64,000 nucleotides of DNA from Bacteroidetes bacterium MedPE-SWsnd-G2 (GTDB lineage: Bacteria > Bacteroidota > Bacteroidia > Flavobacteriales > Flavobacteriaceae). Below, one piece after another: positions 35,229 to 44,642 of this stretch (positions are counted from its first letter, which is position 1; every line of letters starts with the position of its first letter). A program made the position numbers and the translations under genes. The stretch covers positions 93,477-157,476 of the forward strand of contig MPDE01000008.1 in assembly GCA_001874335.1 (NCBI GenBank). The letters run 5' to 3'. The notes under the pieces were generated by a model that was given only the letters and a program-made list of their open reading frames with translations, did not search any database and was not told where the DNA came from.

Positions 35229-36786
35229 ATGCTTGGTTTTGTTGTTGTTCTTCTTCTTGAATCTGTTCTTCCTTTTCAAACAAAGACAGATAAGCAGGGC
35301 CAAAATACTCAATGATATGAGATGCAATCAAACTTTGGTAACCATGCGTTTCAATTGCTAAATCGGCTGCTTTTCCGTGTAGATAAACGCCCATAATTGC
35401 TGCTATTAATGGCGAATAATTTTGAGCTAATAAGCCTGTAATAACCCCAGTCAAAACATCTCCCGATCCAGCTGTCGCCATTCCCGGATTTCCACTGGTA
35501 TTTACATATAATATATTGTCAAAAACGATTGTGGTATGAGCACCTTTTAGTACTACAATTACATTATGTTCTTTTGAAAACGCTTTGACTTTATTTAGCT
35601 TGTCAAAATCATTGTCCCAATCGCCTATTAATCGCTGTAATTCTTTAGGGTGAGGTGTCAATATGGCCTCATTTGGTAAATGTTGTAATAAGGATTTTTG
35701 TTTTGATAATAGGTTAATGGCATCGGCATCAAATACAATCTTTACTGCTTTATCCATTTTTTCTAACCATTTTGAGAACCCTTTAGCAGTAATTTCTGAA
35801 GTTCCTAATCCCATCCCTACTCCAACTGAAGTAAAAGTCTTGAGGTCGGGGAAATTTGATATTTCCTTTGATGAAGTATCAGTATTAACCATTGCCTCAG
35901 GCACGGCAATTTGTAAAATTATATTTGCATCTTCTGTAACATACGACGTCACCAATCCAGCGCCACTAGCAAATGTACCTTTACTACTTAAGGTCATTGC
36001 TCCCATTTTACCATAACTTCCACCAATTAGCAGTGCGTGTCCAAAATTACCTTTATGTGCAAACTTGTCTCTTGGTTTATATTGCACTAAAATTTCATGC
36101 TTTCCAATTAAATGAACATCTGTTTCTGTTTCCACCAGGTATTTTTGGTCTATTCCAATATCTAAGGCCTCCCATTGTAAAGAAAACTTTGATGTTTCTG
36201 GAAGGAAGAAAACTAATTTTGGGGATTGAAAACTTAAAGTCATGTGTGCTTTCACCACATCATTTTCATCTTTAGGAATGCGATCAACAAATAATCCTGA
36301 AGGAATATCAACTGCCAAAGTATAAGCTCCAGAATCTTTGAATCTTTTGAATAAATCTTTAATCCAACCGTCAATTGGTCTATTTAATCCTATACCAAAA
36401 ATGGCATCAATAATAATATCTCGAGATTCGATTTCAGGAAAATCATTAGCACAACTCAGCATTATAGGCCATGATTTTGTAGTTTGTTTTATTCTATCAT
36501 AATTAACCAAAAAGTCTTTTGACCTTTTATCACTGCAATTCACAACATAGGTATTTACATTATACCCATGTGTAATGAGATGTCTTGCAACCACTAAACC
36601 ATCTCCCCCGTTATTTCCAATTCCGCAAAATACATGTATTGGTACTTGAGCCCCTTGCATTCTTAAATGAATCCAATTGAAAATTTGTATTCCAGCGCGC
36701 TCCATTAAATCTGTTGATGTAATACTTTGTCGCTCTGCTGTCAATCTATCGCCTTCGTAAATCTGTTCTTTTGAAAATATTTTCAT
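35227..36786 (-). CDS. nnr: Bifunctional NAD(P)H-hydrate epimerase / ADP-dependent NAD(P)H-hydrate dehydratase
   Basis: 519 aa, a fusion of both repair activities. The N-terminal YjeF epimerase domain (about 1-215) has GIGNNGGDGLVVARHL and VDIPSGL. The C-terminal ribokinase-like dehydratase domain (about 225-505) has ALLIGGSYGKMGAMTLS, LTPHPKELQRL and SGNPGMATAGSGDVLTGVI. The enzyme repairs hydrated NADH and NADPH. The Gln-rich C-terminal tail (EEEQQQNQA) is probably disordered. It is divergent from gcvT across 220 bp. Confidence 0.95.
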   Translation of the reverse strand: MKIFSKEQIYEGDRLTAERQSITSTDLMERAGIQIFNWIHLRMQGAQVPIHVFCGIGNNGGDGLVVARHLITHGYNVNTYVVNCSDKRSKDFLVNYDRIKQTTKSWPIMLSCANDFPEIESRDIIIDAIFGIGLNRPIDGWIKDLFKRFKDSGAYTLAVDIPSGLFVDRIPKDENDVVKAHMTLSFQSPKLVFFLPETSKFSLQWEALDIGIDQKYLVETETDVHLIGKHEILVQYKPRDKFAHKGNFGHALLIGGSYGKMGAMTLSSKGTFASGAGLVTSYVTEDANIILQIAVPEAMVNTDTSSKEISNFPDLKTFTSVGVGMGLGTSEITAKGFSKWLEKMDKAVKIVFDADAINLLSKQKSLLQHLPNEAILTPHPKELQRLIGDWDNDFDKLNKVKAFSKEHNVIVVLKGAHTTIVFDNILYVNTSGNPGMATAGSGDVLTGVITGLLAQNYSPLIAAIMGVYLHGKAADLAIETHGYQSLIASHIIEYFGPAYLSLFEKEEQIQEEEQQQNQA

Positions 36787-36974
36787 TTCTTAAAAAGTGT
36801 TTTCTTGCTATAATTTGGTTTGCAACCAATTGTAAAATTATTCAATATTTAATGAAGAGAGTTTGTTTTCTTTTAATTATTCTAAAATTCTTTCAAAGGA
36901 TTAACTCCGTTATCAAATGATTATTCTTCCATTAGATTATAATCCATTCTCTAAATTTCAAGGAATAAATTTGA

Positions 36975-36982
36975 TACATTTG
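36975..36982 (+). promoter_or_regulatory. -7 promoter box of gcvT
   Basis: TACATTTG, exact consensus, 24 nt before the gcvT ATG. No clear TTG at -33. No glycine riboswitch structure was recognised in the short leader. Confidence 0.45.
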
Positions 36983-37006
36983 CGCAACAAATTTAAGATT
37001 CAATAA

Positions 37007-38089
37007 ATGAAAAATACAGCTTTAACATCAACTCATGAAGCTTTGGGAGCTAAAATGGTTCCTTTTGCAGGATATAACATGCCGGTACAATACGAAGGCG
37101 TAAATATTGAACACGAGACCGTACGATCAAGTGTTGGAGTATTTGATGTTTCACATATGGGAGAGTTTTTAATTGAAGGGCCTAATGCCCTTGATTTGAT
37201 TCAGAAAGTAAGTAGTAATGACGCGACCAAATTAACTATAGGGAAAGCGCAATATAGTTGCTTGCCTAATGATGATGGCGGGATTGTTGATGATTTGATT
37301 ATATACCAAATTAAAGAAGAAACGTATTTGTTAGTTGTGAATGCAAGTAACATTGAAAAGGATTGGAATTGGATTTCATCTAAAAATGATGTTGGTGCTG
37401 AAATGAAAAATATATCTGAAGATTATTCTCTTTTGGCGATTCAAGGTCCTAAGGCTGTTGAAGCCATGCAATCTATTACAAGCCAGGACCTTTCTGGTAT
37501 TAAATTTTACAACTTTGTAGTTGGAGATTTTGCAGGCATTGAAAACGTTATTATTTCGGCTACAGGATATACAGGATCTGGCGGATTTGAAATTTACTGT
37601 AAAAATTCAGAAGTGAAACAAGTTTGGGATAAGGTATTTGAAGCTGGAAATGAATTTGGAATTAAGCCAATTGGGTTAGCAGCCAGAGACACTTTAAGAT
37701 TGGAAATGGGATATTGCCTTTATGGTAATGATATAACTGACACAACTTCTCCTTTTGAAGCTGGATTAGGATGGATTACAAAATTCACAAAAGAGTTCAC
37801 AAACAGTGAAGCCTTAGCTAAAGAAAAAGCAGCTGGTCCTGACCGAAAGTTAATTGCTTTTGAAATGGAAGAAAGAGGAATACCAAGACAAGGTTACGAT
37901 ATTGTTGATGGTCAAGGGAATATAATTGGCGAAGTAACTTCAGGAACCATGTCTCCTTCTTTAGGAAAAGGTATTGGATTAGGTTATGTTCCTGTGGTGT
38001 TTAAAGATGTAGATACCCAAATTCATATTCAAGTAAGAAAAAAAGCAATTCCTGCTAAAGTGGTAAAACTACCATTTTACAAAGGATAA
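37007..38089 (+). CDS. gcvT: Glycine cleavage system aminomethyltransferase (T protein)
   Basis: 360 aa. T-protein landmarks: [39 protein letters not shown] and [20 protein letters not shown]. The C-terminal barrel contains [20 protein letters not shown]. It transfers the aminomethyl carbon from the H protein to tetrahydrofolate and releases ammonia. The other gcv genes are not in the window. The SDR gene follows 18 bp later. Confidence 0.96.
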   Translation: MKNTALTSTHEALGAKMVPFAGYNMPVQYEGVNIEHETVRSSVGVFDVSHMGEFLIEGPNALDLIQKVSSNDATKLTIGKAQYSCLPNDDGGIVDDLIIYQIKEETYLLVVNASNIEKDWNWISSKNDVGAEMKNISEDYSLLAIQGPKAVEAMQSITSQDLSGIKFYNFVVGDFAGIENVIISATGYTGSGGFEIYCKNSEVKQVWDKVFEAGNEFGIKPIGLAARDTLRLEMGYCLYGNDITDTTSPFEAGLGWITKFTKEFTNSEALAKEKAAGPDRKLIAFEMEERGIPRQGYDIVDGQGNIIGEVTSGTMSPSLGKGIGLGYVPVVFKDVDTQIHIQVRKKAIPAKVVKLPFYKG

Positions 38090-38107
38090 TTTTGAAGCCG
38101 ATTTCAT

Positions 38108-38947
38108 ATGACGGCTTCAAAAGATAAGCACAACATATTAATATTAGGAGCAAGCGGATTTATAGGTCATACAATCTATAAAGAGCTTTGCTCCTATTTT
38201 AATACCTACGGTACTTATAATTCTCCAAATAACTCATTTGAAAAAAATGCGCATTTTATTGAATACAACCATCAAGAAGATGATATCTATGACATATTAG
38301 ATTGGGTAAAACCTAAGATTATTATTTCTTGTCTAAGAGGTGAGTTTCATACGCAAATTATCGCCCACCAGCATTTGGCAACTTACATTAAGGAAAATTC
38401 ATCTAAGCTTATCTATCTCTCTTCAGCAAATGTTTTTGATGCGTATAGCAAGTATCCCAGTTACGAATTAGACAAAACATTAAGTAATAGCATTTATGGT
38501 CATTTTAAAATTAAAATAGAAAATATACTTATGCGCTTGCCAAAAACCAGGGTTGCTATTTTAAGATTACCAATGGTTTTTGGACATACGTCCCATAGAA
38601 TTTTAGAAATAAAAGAAGCAATTAAAGAAAAGCAACCAATTGAGGTGTTTCCTAATCTTATTTTAAATGTAACCACAGATAATAAAATTGCTCAACAAGT
38701 ACATTATATTATTAATAGGAAGAAATATGGTGTCTTTCATTTAGGGAGTACAGATCTGGTGCATCATAATGAATTTATACATCAAATTGTAAATATATAT
38801 TCAGAGGGACATATCAAATACAAACAGGTATATACAACTAATGATGACAGATACCTTGCTGTTTTACCAAAATACAACCTCTTGCCAAAACATCTTCAAA
38901 ACACGAGTAGCGAAGTCTTAAAAGAGTTAGGGAATCAAGCATCCTAA
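38108..38947 (+). CDS. NAD(P)-dependent epimerase/reductase (extended SDR)
   Basis: 279 aa. N-terminal Rossmann motif ILGASGFIGHTIYKEL, then YLSSANVFD and the catalytic Y-x3-K in SIYGHFKIK. Overall shape and length resemble dTDP-4-dehydrorhamnose reductase-like extended SDRs, but no sugar-nucleotide genes surround it, so the substrate is unknown. It is probably co-transcribed with gcvT. Confidence 0.85.
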   Translation: MTASKDKHNILILGASGFIGHTIYKELCSYFNTYGTYNSPNNSFEKNAHFIEYNHQEDDIYDILDWVKPKIIISCLRGEFHTQIIAHQHLATYIKENSSKLIYLSSANVFDAYSKYPSYELDKTLSNSIYGHFKIKIENILMRLPKTRVAILRLPMVFGHTSHRILEIKEAIKEKQPIEVFPNLILNVTTDNKIAQQVHYIINRKKYGVFHLGSTDLVHHNEFIHQIVNIYSEGHIKYKQVYTTNDDRYLAVLPKYNLLPKHLQNTSSEVLKELGNQAS

Positions 38948-38961
38948 AACCTAATTTTTCT

Positions 38962-38969
38962 TACTTTTG
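38962..38969 (+). promoter_or_regulatory. -7 promoter box of phhB
   Basis: TACTTTTG, an exact TAnnTTTG, 20 nt before the phhB ATG at 38990. Confidence 0.4.
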
Positions 38970-38989
38970 ATTAGATTAAAATTTAAGAT

Positions 38990-39277
38990 ATGAAATTACT
39001 TGATTCAGATACCATAGAAAAAAAATTACTTCATTTACCAGAATGGGACTATTTTGATAATGCTTTGCAAGCAGAATTCGAATTTGAAAATTTTAAAGAT
39101 TGCTTTAGTGCAATGAGTAGAATTGCATTTGAATGCGAAGCTTTAAACCACCACCCAAATTGGTCTAATACATACAATATTTTAAATATAAGTTTGTCTA
39201 CTCACGATGCTAATGGAGTGACTCAAGCCGATTTTGACTTGGCTCACGCAATTGAGGCTATTGTTGAAGAAGAATAA
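38990..39277 (+). CDS. phhB: Pterin-4-alpha-carbinolamine dehydratase
   Basis: 95 aa, full length. The family signature is complete: ALNHHPNWSNTYN (His54, His55, Pro56, Trp58), LSTHDANGVTQADFDLA (His72). It dehydrates the carbinolamine formed by aromatic amino-acid hydroxylases, regenerating the pterin cofactor. No phenylalanine hydroxylase gene is in the window. Confidence 0.95.
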   Translation: MKLLDSDTIEKKLLHLPEWDYFDNALQAEFEFENFKDCFSAMSRIAFECEALNHHPNWSNTYNILNISLSTHDANGVTQADFDLAHAIEAIVEEE

Positions 39278-39355
39278 ATTTTTATAGTTCGAGCAAATTG
39301 TGATGGTGAGATAACTTTTTGTCTTGCCATATTCTTTAAGGATGACATATTTTTT

Positions 39356-39363
39356 TAAATTTG
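39356..39363 (+). promoter_or_regulatory. -7 promoter box of the YebC/PmpR gene
   Basis: TAAATTTG, exact consensus, 48 nt before the ATG at 39412. Confidence 0.4.
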
Positions 39364-39411
39364 CTTTTAAGCACAAGTTGCTAATTATATAACTAAATAA
39401 TACAAGAAGAA

Positions 39412-40125
39412 ATGGGAAGAGCTTTTGAATTCCGTAAAGCACGAAAAATGAAACGTTGGTCTGCAATGAGCAAGGCATTTACCAGAATTGGTAAAGATAT
39501 TGTTATGGCAGTTAAAGAAGGAGGCCCTGATCCAGATAGTAATTCAAGGCTACGTGCGGTTATTCAGAATGCTAAGGCTGTTAATATGCCTAAAGATAAT
39601 GTTGAACGTGCCATAAAACGTGCTTCAGATAAAAGTCAAGGGGATTATAAAGAAGTGTTATTTGAAGGCTACGCACCTCATGGTATTGCTATTTTAGTTG
39701 AAACAGCTACAGACAACAACACAAGAACTGTTGCTAATGTGAGAAGTTATTTTAATAAGTGTGATGGTAGTTTAGGGACTTCTGGTTCGGTTATTTTTAT
39801 GTTTGACCATACCTGTAATTTCAGAATTTCAAGTGAAGGTTTAGATCCTGAAGAATTAGAGTTAGAATTTATTGATTTTGGCGCTGAAGAAGTTTTTGCT
39901 GATGAAGATGGCATTTTAATCTACGCTCCTTTTGAAAACTTTGGGGCGATTCAATCTGAATTAGAACGAAGAGAAATTGAAATTTTGTCCTCAGGATTTG
40001 AAAGAATCCCTCAGGTTACTAAAAAATTAACAGAAGAGCAGGTTGCTGATGTAGAGAAATTACTTGAAAAGATTGAAGAAGATGATGATGTACAAAATGT
40101 ATATCACACTATGGAAGAGGCTTAA
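39412..40125 (+). CDS. YebC/PmpR family DNA-binding regulator
   Basis: 237 aa. Starts MGRAFEFRKARKMKRWSAMS, a variant of the usual GHSKW N-terminus, with KAFTRIGKDIVMAVKEGG and NMPKDNVERAIKRAS following. The domain pattern (helical domain 1, then two alpha/beta domains) and length are normal for the family. Members act as transcription regulators or, as shown for some homologues, help translate difficult nascent sequences. An acidic tail (EEDDDVQNVYHTMEEA) closes the protein. Confidence 0.94.
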   Translation: MGRAFEFRKARKMKRWSAMSKAFTRIGKDIVMAVKEGGPDPDSNSRLRAVIQNAKAVNMPKDNVERAIKRASDKSQGDYKEVLFEGYAPHGIAILVETATDNNTRTVANVRSYFNKCDGSLGTSGSVIFMFDHTCNFRISSEGLDPEELELEFIDFGAEEVFADEDGILIYAPFENFGAIQSELERREIEILSSGFERIPQVTKKLTEEQVADVEKLLEKIEEDDDVQNVYHTMEEA

Positions 40126-40149
40126 AACATAGGTTAAGAAATAAATTTA

Positions 40150-40180
40150 TTTAGGGGGTGATTTTCACCCCTTTTTTTGT
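40150..40180 (+). terminator. Terminator after the YebC/PmpR gene
   Basis: Stem ggggtga (40155-40161) / tcacccc (40165-40171), 3-nt loop, then TTTTTTT. Confidence 0.88.
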
Positions 40181-40244
40181 TTTAAATTGAAATATAAAAT
40201 TGTAACTTCTGAACGTCAAATAGTTATAAGAATATTTTCAACAA

Positions 40245-40730
40245 ATGGAACAGGTTTTAAAAAAATTTTATAGCAGTTTTGATAATTTAGACTATAATGG
40301 AATGATTAGCTGTTATCATCCTGAGGCTCAATTTTCAGATCCTGCTTTTGGCACTTTAAATTACGATGATATTAGATTAATGTGGCAAATGTTATGCACA
40401 TCCCAGTCTAAAGAAAATTTTAAAGTAAACTATTATAATATAAATTGCGTATCTAATTCGTGCTCGGCAGATTGGAAAGCCATTTATTTATTGAGTAAAA
40501 CATCGAAAAGGGTTCATAACTCCATTCACTCAATATTTGTTTTTAAAGATGGTTTAATTTATCGGCAAAAAGACGACTTCAATCTTTATCATTGGGCAAA
40601 ACAAGCATTAGGTTTGAAGGGGGTCTTGTTAGGCTGGACACCTTATTTTCAACGACAGTTACAAGAACGTACTATATCTATGTTATCTCGGTATAAATTA
40701 AAGACGATAAACACTCAAAACGCTGGATAA
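40245..40730 (+). CDS. NTF2-like (SnoaL-type) protein
   Basis: 161 aa, cytoplasmic. N-terminal FYSSFDNLDYNGMISCYHPEAQFSDPAF is the classic NTF2-like cone start; a beta-sheet region with FVFKDGLIYRQKDDF follows, then a helical tail (WAKQALGLKGVLLGW, FQRQLQERTISML). SnoaL-like proteins include isomerases and binding proteins, so no reaction can be named. A short inverted repeat (40718-40740) overlaps the stop codon and lacks a T-run, so it is at best a weak terminator. Confidence 0.85.
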   Translation: MEQVLKKFYSSFDNLDYNGMISCYHPEAQFSDPAFGTLNYDDIRLMWQMLCTSQSKENFKVNYYNINCVSNSCSADWKAIYLLSKTSKRVHNSIHSIFVFKDGLIYRQKDDFNLYHWAKQALGLKGVLLGWTPYFQRQLQERTISMLSRYKLKTINTQNAG

Positions 40731-40845
40731 ACCAGCGTTTGAAGATAAGTTCAAATGTTTCTTTTTAGGGACAGTGGTAACTGTTTAATTTATGTTTCAT
40801 TTGATGATGTAACAATAAATTATCAAAGATTATACCAAAGTGATT

Positions 40846-41394
40846 TTATGAAAATTCAGGAACTTTACCCTTTACGCCTTTAAAGAAGTTTTGCATAAAT
40901 TTAAAATCCGCTTCCATATTTTCTGTTGGATAGAAAGGTTCTGAAATTTTATTTTGTTTATTACCAAAATCAAGCGTAAACATAATTATGGGTACGTTTG
41001 CTTTTTTTGCGATATAATAAAATCCAGTTTTCCACTCCTCTACTTTCTTTCTTGTACCTTCAGGAGCCAAAGTCATTCTAAACTCTTCATTATCTATAAA
41101 CAGTTGAGCAATAGCATCAACTTTATTTTCTTTAGAAGTTCTATTAATTGGTGCTCCTCCAATGGCTCTTAAATACCATCCAAATGGACCAACAAATAAC
41201 TCTTGCTTGCCAATAAAATTTGTTTTGATATTAATGATTTTCCGAAGCAATACACCAATATAAAAATCATGCCAACTGGTATGAGGGACAGCGATAATTA
41301 CAGCTTTTTTTACTTCATCTTTAGACATTGTAGTGTTACCTACAATTTTCCAACCGAGAAGTTTAAAGTAAATAAATTTTGCTAACCACCGCAT
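40846..41394 (-). CDS. PlsC-family acyltransferase
   Basis: 182 aa. HX4D catalytic motif HTSWHD (residues 38-43), FIGKQELFVGPFGWYLRAIGGAPINR as the second block and LAPEGTRKKVEEWKTGF as the third. These match lysophospholipid/glycerol-phosphate acyltransferases, at the short end of the family and without an obvious long membrane anchor. It begins 1 bp after kdnB and is the last gene of the kdsB operon, so it may acylate a glycolipid; this is inference from context. Confidence 0.87.
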   Translation of the reverse strand: MRWLAKFIYFKLLGWKIVGNTTMSKDEVKKAVIIAVPHTSWHDFYIGVLLRKIINIKTNFIGKQELFVGPFGWYLRAIGGAPINRTSKENKVDAIAQLFIDNEEFRMTLAPEGTRKKVEEWKTGFYYIAKKANVPIIMFTLDFGNKQNKISEPFYPTENMEADFKFMQNFFKGVKGKVPEFS

Positions 41395-41395
41395 A

Positions 41396-42478
41396 TTACA
41401 TTTTTTGGTAAAGGGCCTTTAATTTTTCTCTAGTGATAATGGCTTTCCATTTTGAACCTATTGCATTTTCCCAAAGCGGCTCTAAACTTAATGCAACATC
41501 AATCATAATATCAAATTGATGATCTTCTAACTCTGCACAAATACCTTTTGGTAATTCTATTTCATGCTTCTCCATCATTTGCTTGAATACTCTAACGCCT
41601 TCTGGGTAATAGTCTTCTAAATGATTAAATACAATGCAATTTCCTATGCCATGTTTTGTGCCTAATAAATAACTTAAACCATAACTTAAAGCGTGAGCTA
41701 CTCCAACTTGAGAGTAAGCAATGCTCATACCTCCATGCCATGAAGCCATCATTAATTTATCTTCGGCCTCTTCTTTGGTAAGATGATCTTCTAAAAATAT
41801 TTCCTGACATAACTGAAATGCTTTTTCACCATAACTTTGGCTAAACGCATTTAAATACGTTCCATTTAAGGATTCAATACAGTGAATAAAACAATCCATG
41901 CCTGTGTAAAACCACTGACTTTTAGGGACATCTTTTGTCAATTCTGGATCTAAAATTACTTGATCAAAAGGGGTGTAATCAGAATTAATTCCCAATTTAC
42001 GGTCTGGTCCGGTTAGCACAGTTGTTCTTGACACTTCTGCACCTGTTCCACTAATTGTAGGGATACCAACATGATAAATTGCTGGAGATTTTACCAAATC
42101 CCAACCTTGATAATCTTTTGCTTCCCCTGGGTTAGTTAGTAAAATAGAAACGGCCTTAGCAAGATCTAAAACAGTGCCTCCTCCAATACCTATAATACCT
42201 GAAGGTAATTCACTAAAATCTAATATTATTTTTTCTACAAGAGCATCTACTTGAGAGGTTTTAGGTTCCTCATCTGCAGAAACAAAAATAATGATGTCCT
42301 TATAAGCTAAAGGAATTCGAGAATTTATCCACTGGTTATTTTGAAAAACATCATCTACCAAATACACGAATGGAGCACGTTGATTTACGCGTTTAGGTAA
42401 TAATATATCTCCCAATTGGTCAAAACTGCCTCGTCCAAATACAATTCTGGACACCATTGGATAATTTTTATAACTCAT
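41396..42478 (-). CDS. kdnB: Iron-containing alcohol dehydrogenase, KdnB-like (Kdo 8-oxidase)
   Basis: 360 aa. Fe-ADH fold with nucleotide-binding GIGGGTVLDLAKAV and metal ligands Asp195, His199, His262 and His276 (YTGMDCFIHC, GVAHALSYG, GTKHGIGNC). Long stretches agree with what I remember of Shewanella KdnB: VFGRGSF near the start, DYQGWDLVK, TISGTGAEVSRTTVLTG and MMEKHEI. KdnB oxidises C8 of Kdo so that the aminotransferase KdnA can make 8-amino-Kdo. kdsB in the same operon supports a Kdo role. kdnA is not in the window. Confidence 0.82.
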   Translation of the reverse strand: MSYKNYPMVSRIVFGRGSFDQLGDILLPKRVNQRAPFVYLVDDVFQNNQWINSRIPLAYKDIIIFVSADEEPKTSQVDALVEKIILDFSELPSGIIGIGGGTVLDLAKAVSILLTNPGEAKDYQGWDLVKSPAIYHVGIPTISGTGAEVSRTTVLTGPDRKLGINSDYTPFDQVILDPELTKDVPKSQWFYTGMDCFIHCIESLNGTYLNAFSQSYGEKAFQLCQEIFLEDHLTKEEAEDKLMMASWHGGMSIAYSQVGVAHALSYGLSYLLGTKHGIGNCIVFNHLEDYYPEGVRVFKQMMEKHEIELPKGICAELEDHQFDIMIDVALSLEPLWENAIGSKWKAIITREKLKALYQKM

Positions 42479-42513
42479 TTAATCTATTTTCTTAAAACTA
42501 AATTACTATTATT

Positions 42514-43137
42514 TTAAAATTTCTCGTTTAAAACGCTTTGAAATTTTTCTGAAAACAAACCGATGTGATACCCGTCAGCCAAAGCGTGATTGACAGAAAT
42601 GGCAACATTCATCATTAGTTTTCCGTTTTGCTCGACAATTTTACTAAATGCAAGTTTAGGAACCGATTCGAGCAAGCCTGATGCTGGTTCTTTATGTCCC
42701 GAGAAATTTAACCAAGGAATTGCAGAACAATGTATGCAATCTAAACTATTTACGGGAGGATACAAATCTTTTGAATTTTCTATCCTATTTTTTTCTGATT
42801 CCAAATTCAAAATGAAATCATTTAACTGTTCAGCGTATTCAATAAAGGAAAATCCAAAGGTTTTGTCCGCTCTCATTATTGTTGCGGATGCATGAATTGT
42901 GTCATAGCAAACTACCTTTTCATCAACAATTCTAAACTTTAAATTTTCAACACTATTAAGCGCAGTCATACAATCATGTAAATACACTGCAAAAAAACTT
43001 TTTGAATTGGCCTTTGCCCATTTATAAGCAACGCTAACATCAAAAGGAATAGTAACACCAAAATAAGGGTCTTTTAATCCCATAAAATGATCAAACAAAG
43101 CTTTTCTATTCCAAGTATTTAAATCTATGTCTTTCAA
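42514..43137 (-). CDS. Chloramphenicol acetyltransferase-fold acyltransferase
   Basis: 207 aa, the length of trimeric CAT enzymes. The C-terminal active-site motif is NHALADGYH: the catalytic His184 and the structural Asp-Gly are kept, while the first His of the usual HHxxxDG is Asn. FDHFMGLKDPYFGVTIPFDVS at the N-terminus also matches the CAT fold. It overlaps the HAD gene by 4 bp (ATGA) inside the kdsB-kdnB operon, so an acetylation or acylation of a sugar or lipid intermediate is more likely than drug resistance. Confidence 0.85.
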   Translation of the reverse strand: MKDIDLNTWNRKALFDHFMGLKDPYFGVTIPFDVSVAYKWAKANSKSFFAVYLHDCMTALNSVENLKFRIVDEKVVCYDTIHASATIMRADKTFGFSFIEYAEQLNDFILNLESEKNRIENSKDLYPPVNSLDCIHCSAIPWLNFSGHKEPASGLLESVPKLAFSKIVEQNGKLMMNVAISVNHALADGYHIGLFSEKFQSVLNEKF

Positions 43138-43838
43138 TCTAATAATTCTAATATATCTGTAACCTTTTGCACCGTTTTAAAGGTTGCATTTTTCTGATCT
43201 TCTTTTGTAACCTCTTCATGTGCCCATGTGGTGTGAAAGGGAACATGAATTGCATTTGCATTTAAGTTTAGAAGGGGTAATATATCTGACTTTAAAGAAT
43301 TTCCTACCATCAAAAACTCAGATGGTTCAATATCTAAATGTCCTAACAAGTTTGAATAGTTTTCTTCCTTCTTATCACTTAATACCTCGATATGGTGAAA
43401 GTATTTTAATAAGCCCGATTTTTTTAATTTTCGTTCTTGGTCTAATAAATCACCTTTTGTGGCAACAATTAAAGTGTATTTCTTAGAAAGTTTTTCTAAA
43501 ACCTCCTGCACGCCTTCTAAAAGCTCGACAGGTTCATTAATCATTTGTTTGCCAAGATTTAAAATCTCTTCGATAATTTCGTTTGAAACGGTTTTATTTG
43601 ACAATTCTAAAGCCATTTCAATCATTGATAAAACAAATCCTTTTACACCATAACCATAGAGCTCAAGATTATTCATTTCCATCTTGAAAAGCTCTTGGTC
43701 AATTTTATTAGGAGTCTCATAGCGGCTTAATAAATCAGCAAACGCTTTTTCAGTGTTTCTGAAATATGTCTCATTAACCCACAGCGTGTCATCGGCATCA
43801 AAGCCAATAACTTTTACTTTTTTATAATCTATTTCCAT
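43134..43838 (-). CDS. HAD-superfamily hydrolase (YjjG-like)
   Basis: 234 aa. Motif I is FDADDTLW with nucleophile Asp14 and acid/base Asp16; motif II is in LIVATKGD, motif III is the Lys in [10 protein letters not shown] and motif IV is [14 protein letters not shown]. The cap is helical (subclass I). It is likely a small-molecule phosphatase. It overlaps kdsB by 10 bp and the next gene by 4 bp, so it could supply the Kdo-8-phosphate phosphatase step, but its sequence is unlike KdsC, which lacks this cap. Confidence 0.85.
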   Translation of the reverse strand: MEIDYKKVKVIGFDADDTLWVNETYFRNTEKAFADLLSRYETPNKIDQELFKMEMNNLELYGYGVKGFVLSMIEMALELSNKTVSNEIIEEILNLGKQMINEPVELLEGVQEVLEKLSKKYTLIVATKGDLLDQERKLKKSGLLKYFHHIEVLSDKKEENYSNLLGHLDIEPSEFLMVGNSLKSDILPLLNLNANAIHVPFHTTWAHEEVTKEDQKNATFKTVQKVTDILELLD

Positions 43839-44557
43839 AACTTTTTGGCACGTTCTAAATCTTCAGGAGTATCGATTTCAACACCTTCTACATTTGTTTC
43901 AACCATTTTTATGCGTTTGCCATACTCAAGATATCTGATACATTCTATCTTTTCGGTACCTTCAATAAATTGCATTGGTAATTTGTAAAAATCAATTAAC
44001 GCTTGTTTTCTAAAAGCATAGATCCCTTTATGTTTAAAATAGCGAGCACCAGCTTCTTTATCTCTTGGGTAAGGAATCGGGCTTCTTGAAAAATAAAGCG
44101 CAAAATTTTTCTGATCTACAATTACTTTAACTGTATTAGGATTATTGATTTCATCCCAATCTTTGATCTCAACCATCAAAGAAGCCAAATCAATAGTCTT
44201 GTCATGATCTTCTTTAAAAACCTCTAATACCTTTTTTAAGCTTTCACGTTCTGTAAAAGGCTCATCCCCTTGCACATTAACTACAATATCTACATCTAAA
44301 TCTGCTACGGCTTCTGCAATACGGTCGCTTCCTGATTGATGCTCAGATTTACTCATAATGGCTTTGCCACCATTTTTAGTGATTTCTTCAAAAATAATAT
44401 CGCTATCTGTTACAACATAAACATCATCAAATAAATTGGTGGCTACTGTTGCTTCATAAGTTCTTAGGATAACTGTTTTTCCTGCTAAATTCTGCATTAG
44501 TTTGCCAGGAAATCGGGATGCACTGTAACGTGCAGGTATCATTGAAATGATTTTCAT
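43829..44557 (-). CDS. kdsB: 3-deoxy-manno-octulosonate cytidylyltransferase
   Basis: 242 aa. Nucleotidyltransferase motif [16 protein letters not shown] near the N-terminus, then [27 protein letters not shown] and [10 protein letters not shown]. It activates Kdo (or 8-amino-Kdo in bacteria that make it) to the CMP sugar for lipopolysaccharide inner core. First gene of a tightly overlapping five-gene operon. Confidence 0.95.
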   Translation of the reverse strand: MKIISMIPARYSASRFPGKLMQNLAGKTVILRTYEATVATNLFDDVYVVTDSDIIFEEITKNGGKAIMSKSEHQSGSDRIAEAVADLDVDIVVNVQGDEPFTERESLKKVLEVFKEDHDKTIDLASLMVEIKDWDEINNPNTVKVIVDQKNFALYFSRSPIPYPRDKEAGARYFKHKGIYAFRKQALIDFYKLPMQFIEGTEKIECIRYLEYGKRIKMVETNVEGVEIDTPEDLERAKKLWK

Positions 44558-44642
44558 ATACTTAACTATAGTGGTATCAAAAGTATTAATTTTGATATAA
44601 AAAACATGGTATTTAACGTACTATTTACGATTCGAGAATTTG

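Noticed and set aside
36787..37006. Glycine riboswitch before gcvT
   Set aside because: The promoter box at 36975-36982 leaves a leader of under 20 nt and no conserved riboswitch core was seen.
40718..40740. Terminator after the NTF2-like gene
   Set aside because: A 9-bp stem is present but it overlaps the stop codon and is not followed by a T-run, so it is not listed as a terminator.
42514..43137. Chloramphenicol resistance gene
   Set aside because: The fold matches CAT, but the active-site motif is altered and the gene is welded into a Kdo operon with no mobile element nearby.
43134..43838. Kdo-8-phosphate phosphatase KdsC
   Set aside because: KdsC is a small capless HAD; this protein has a helical cap and YjjG-like motifs, so only a general HAD call is justified.
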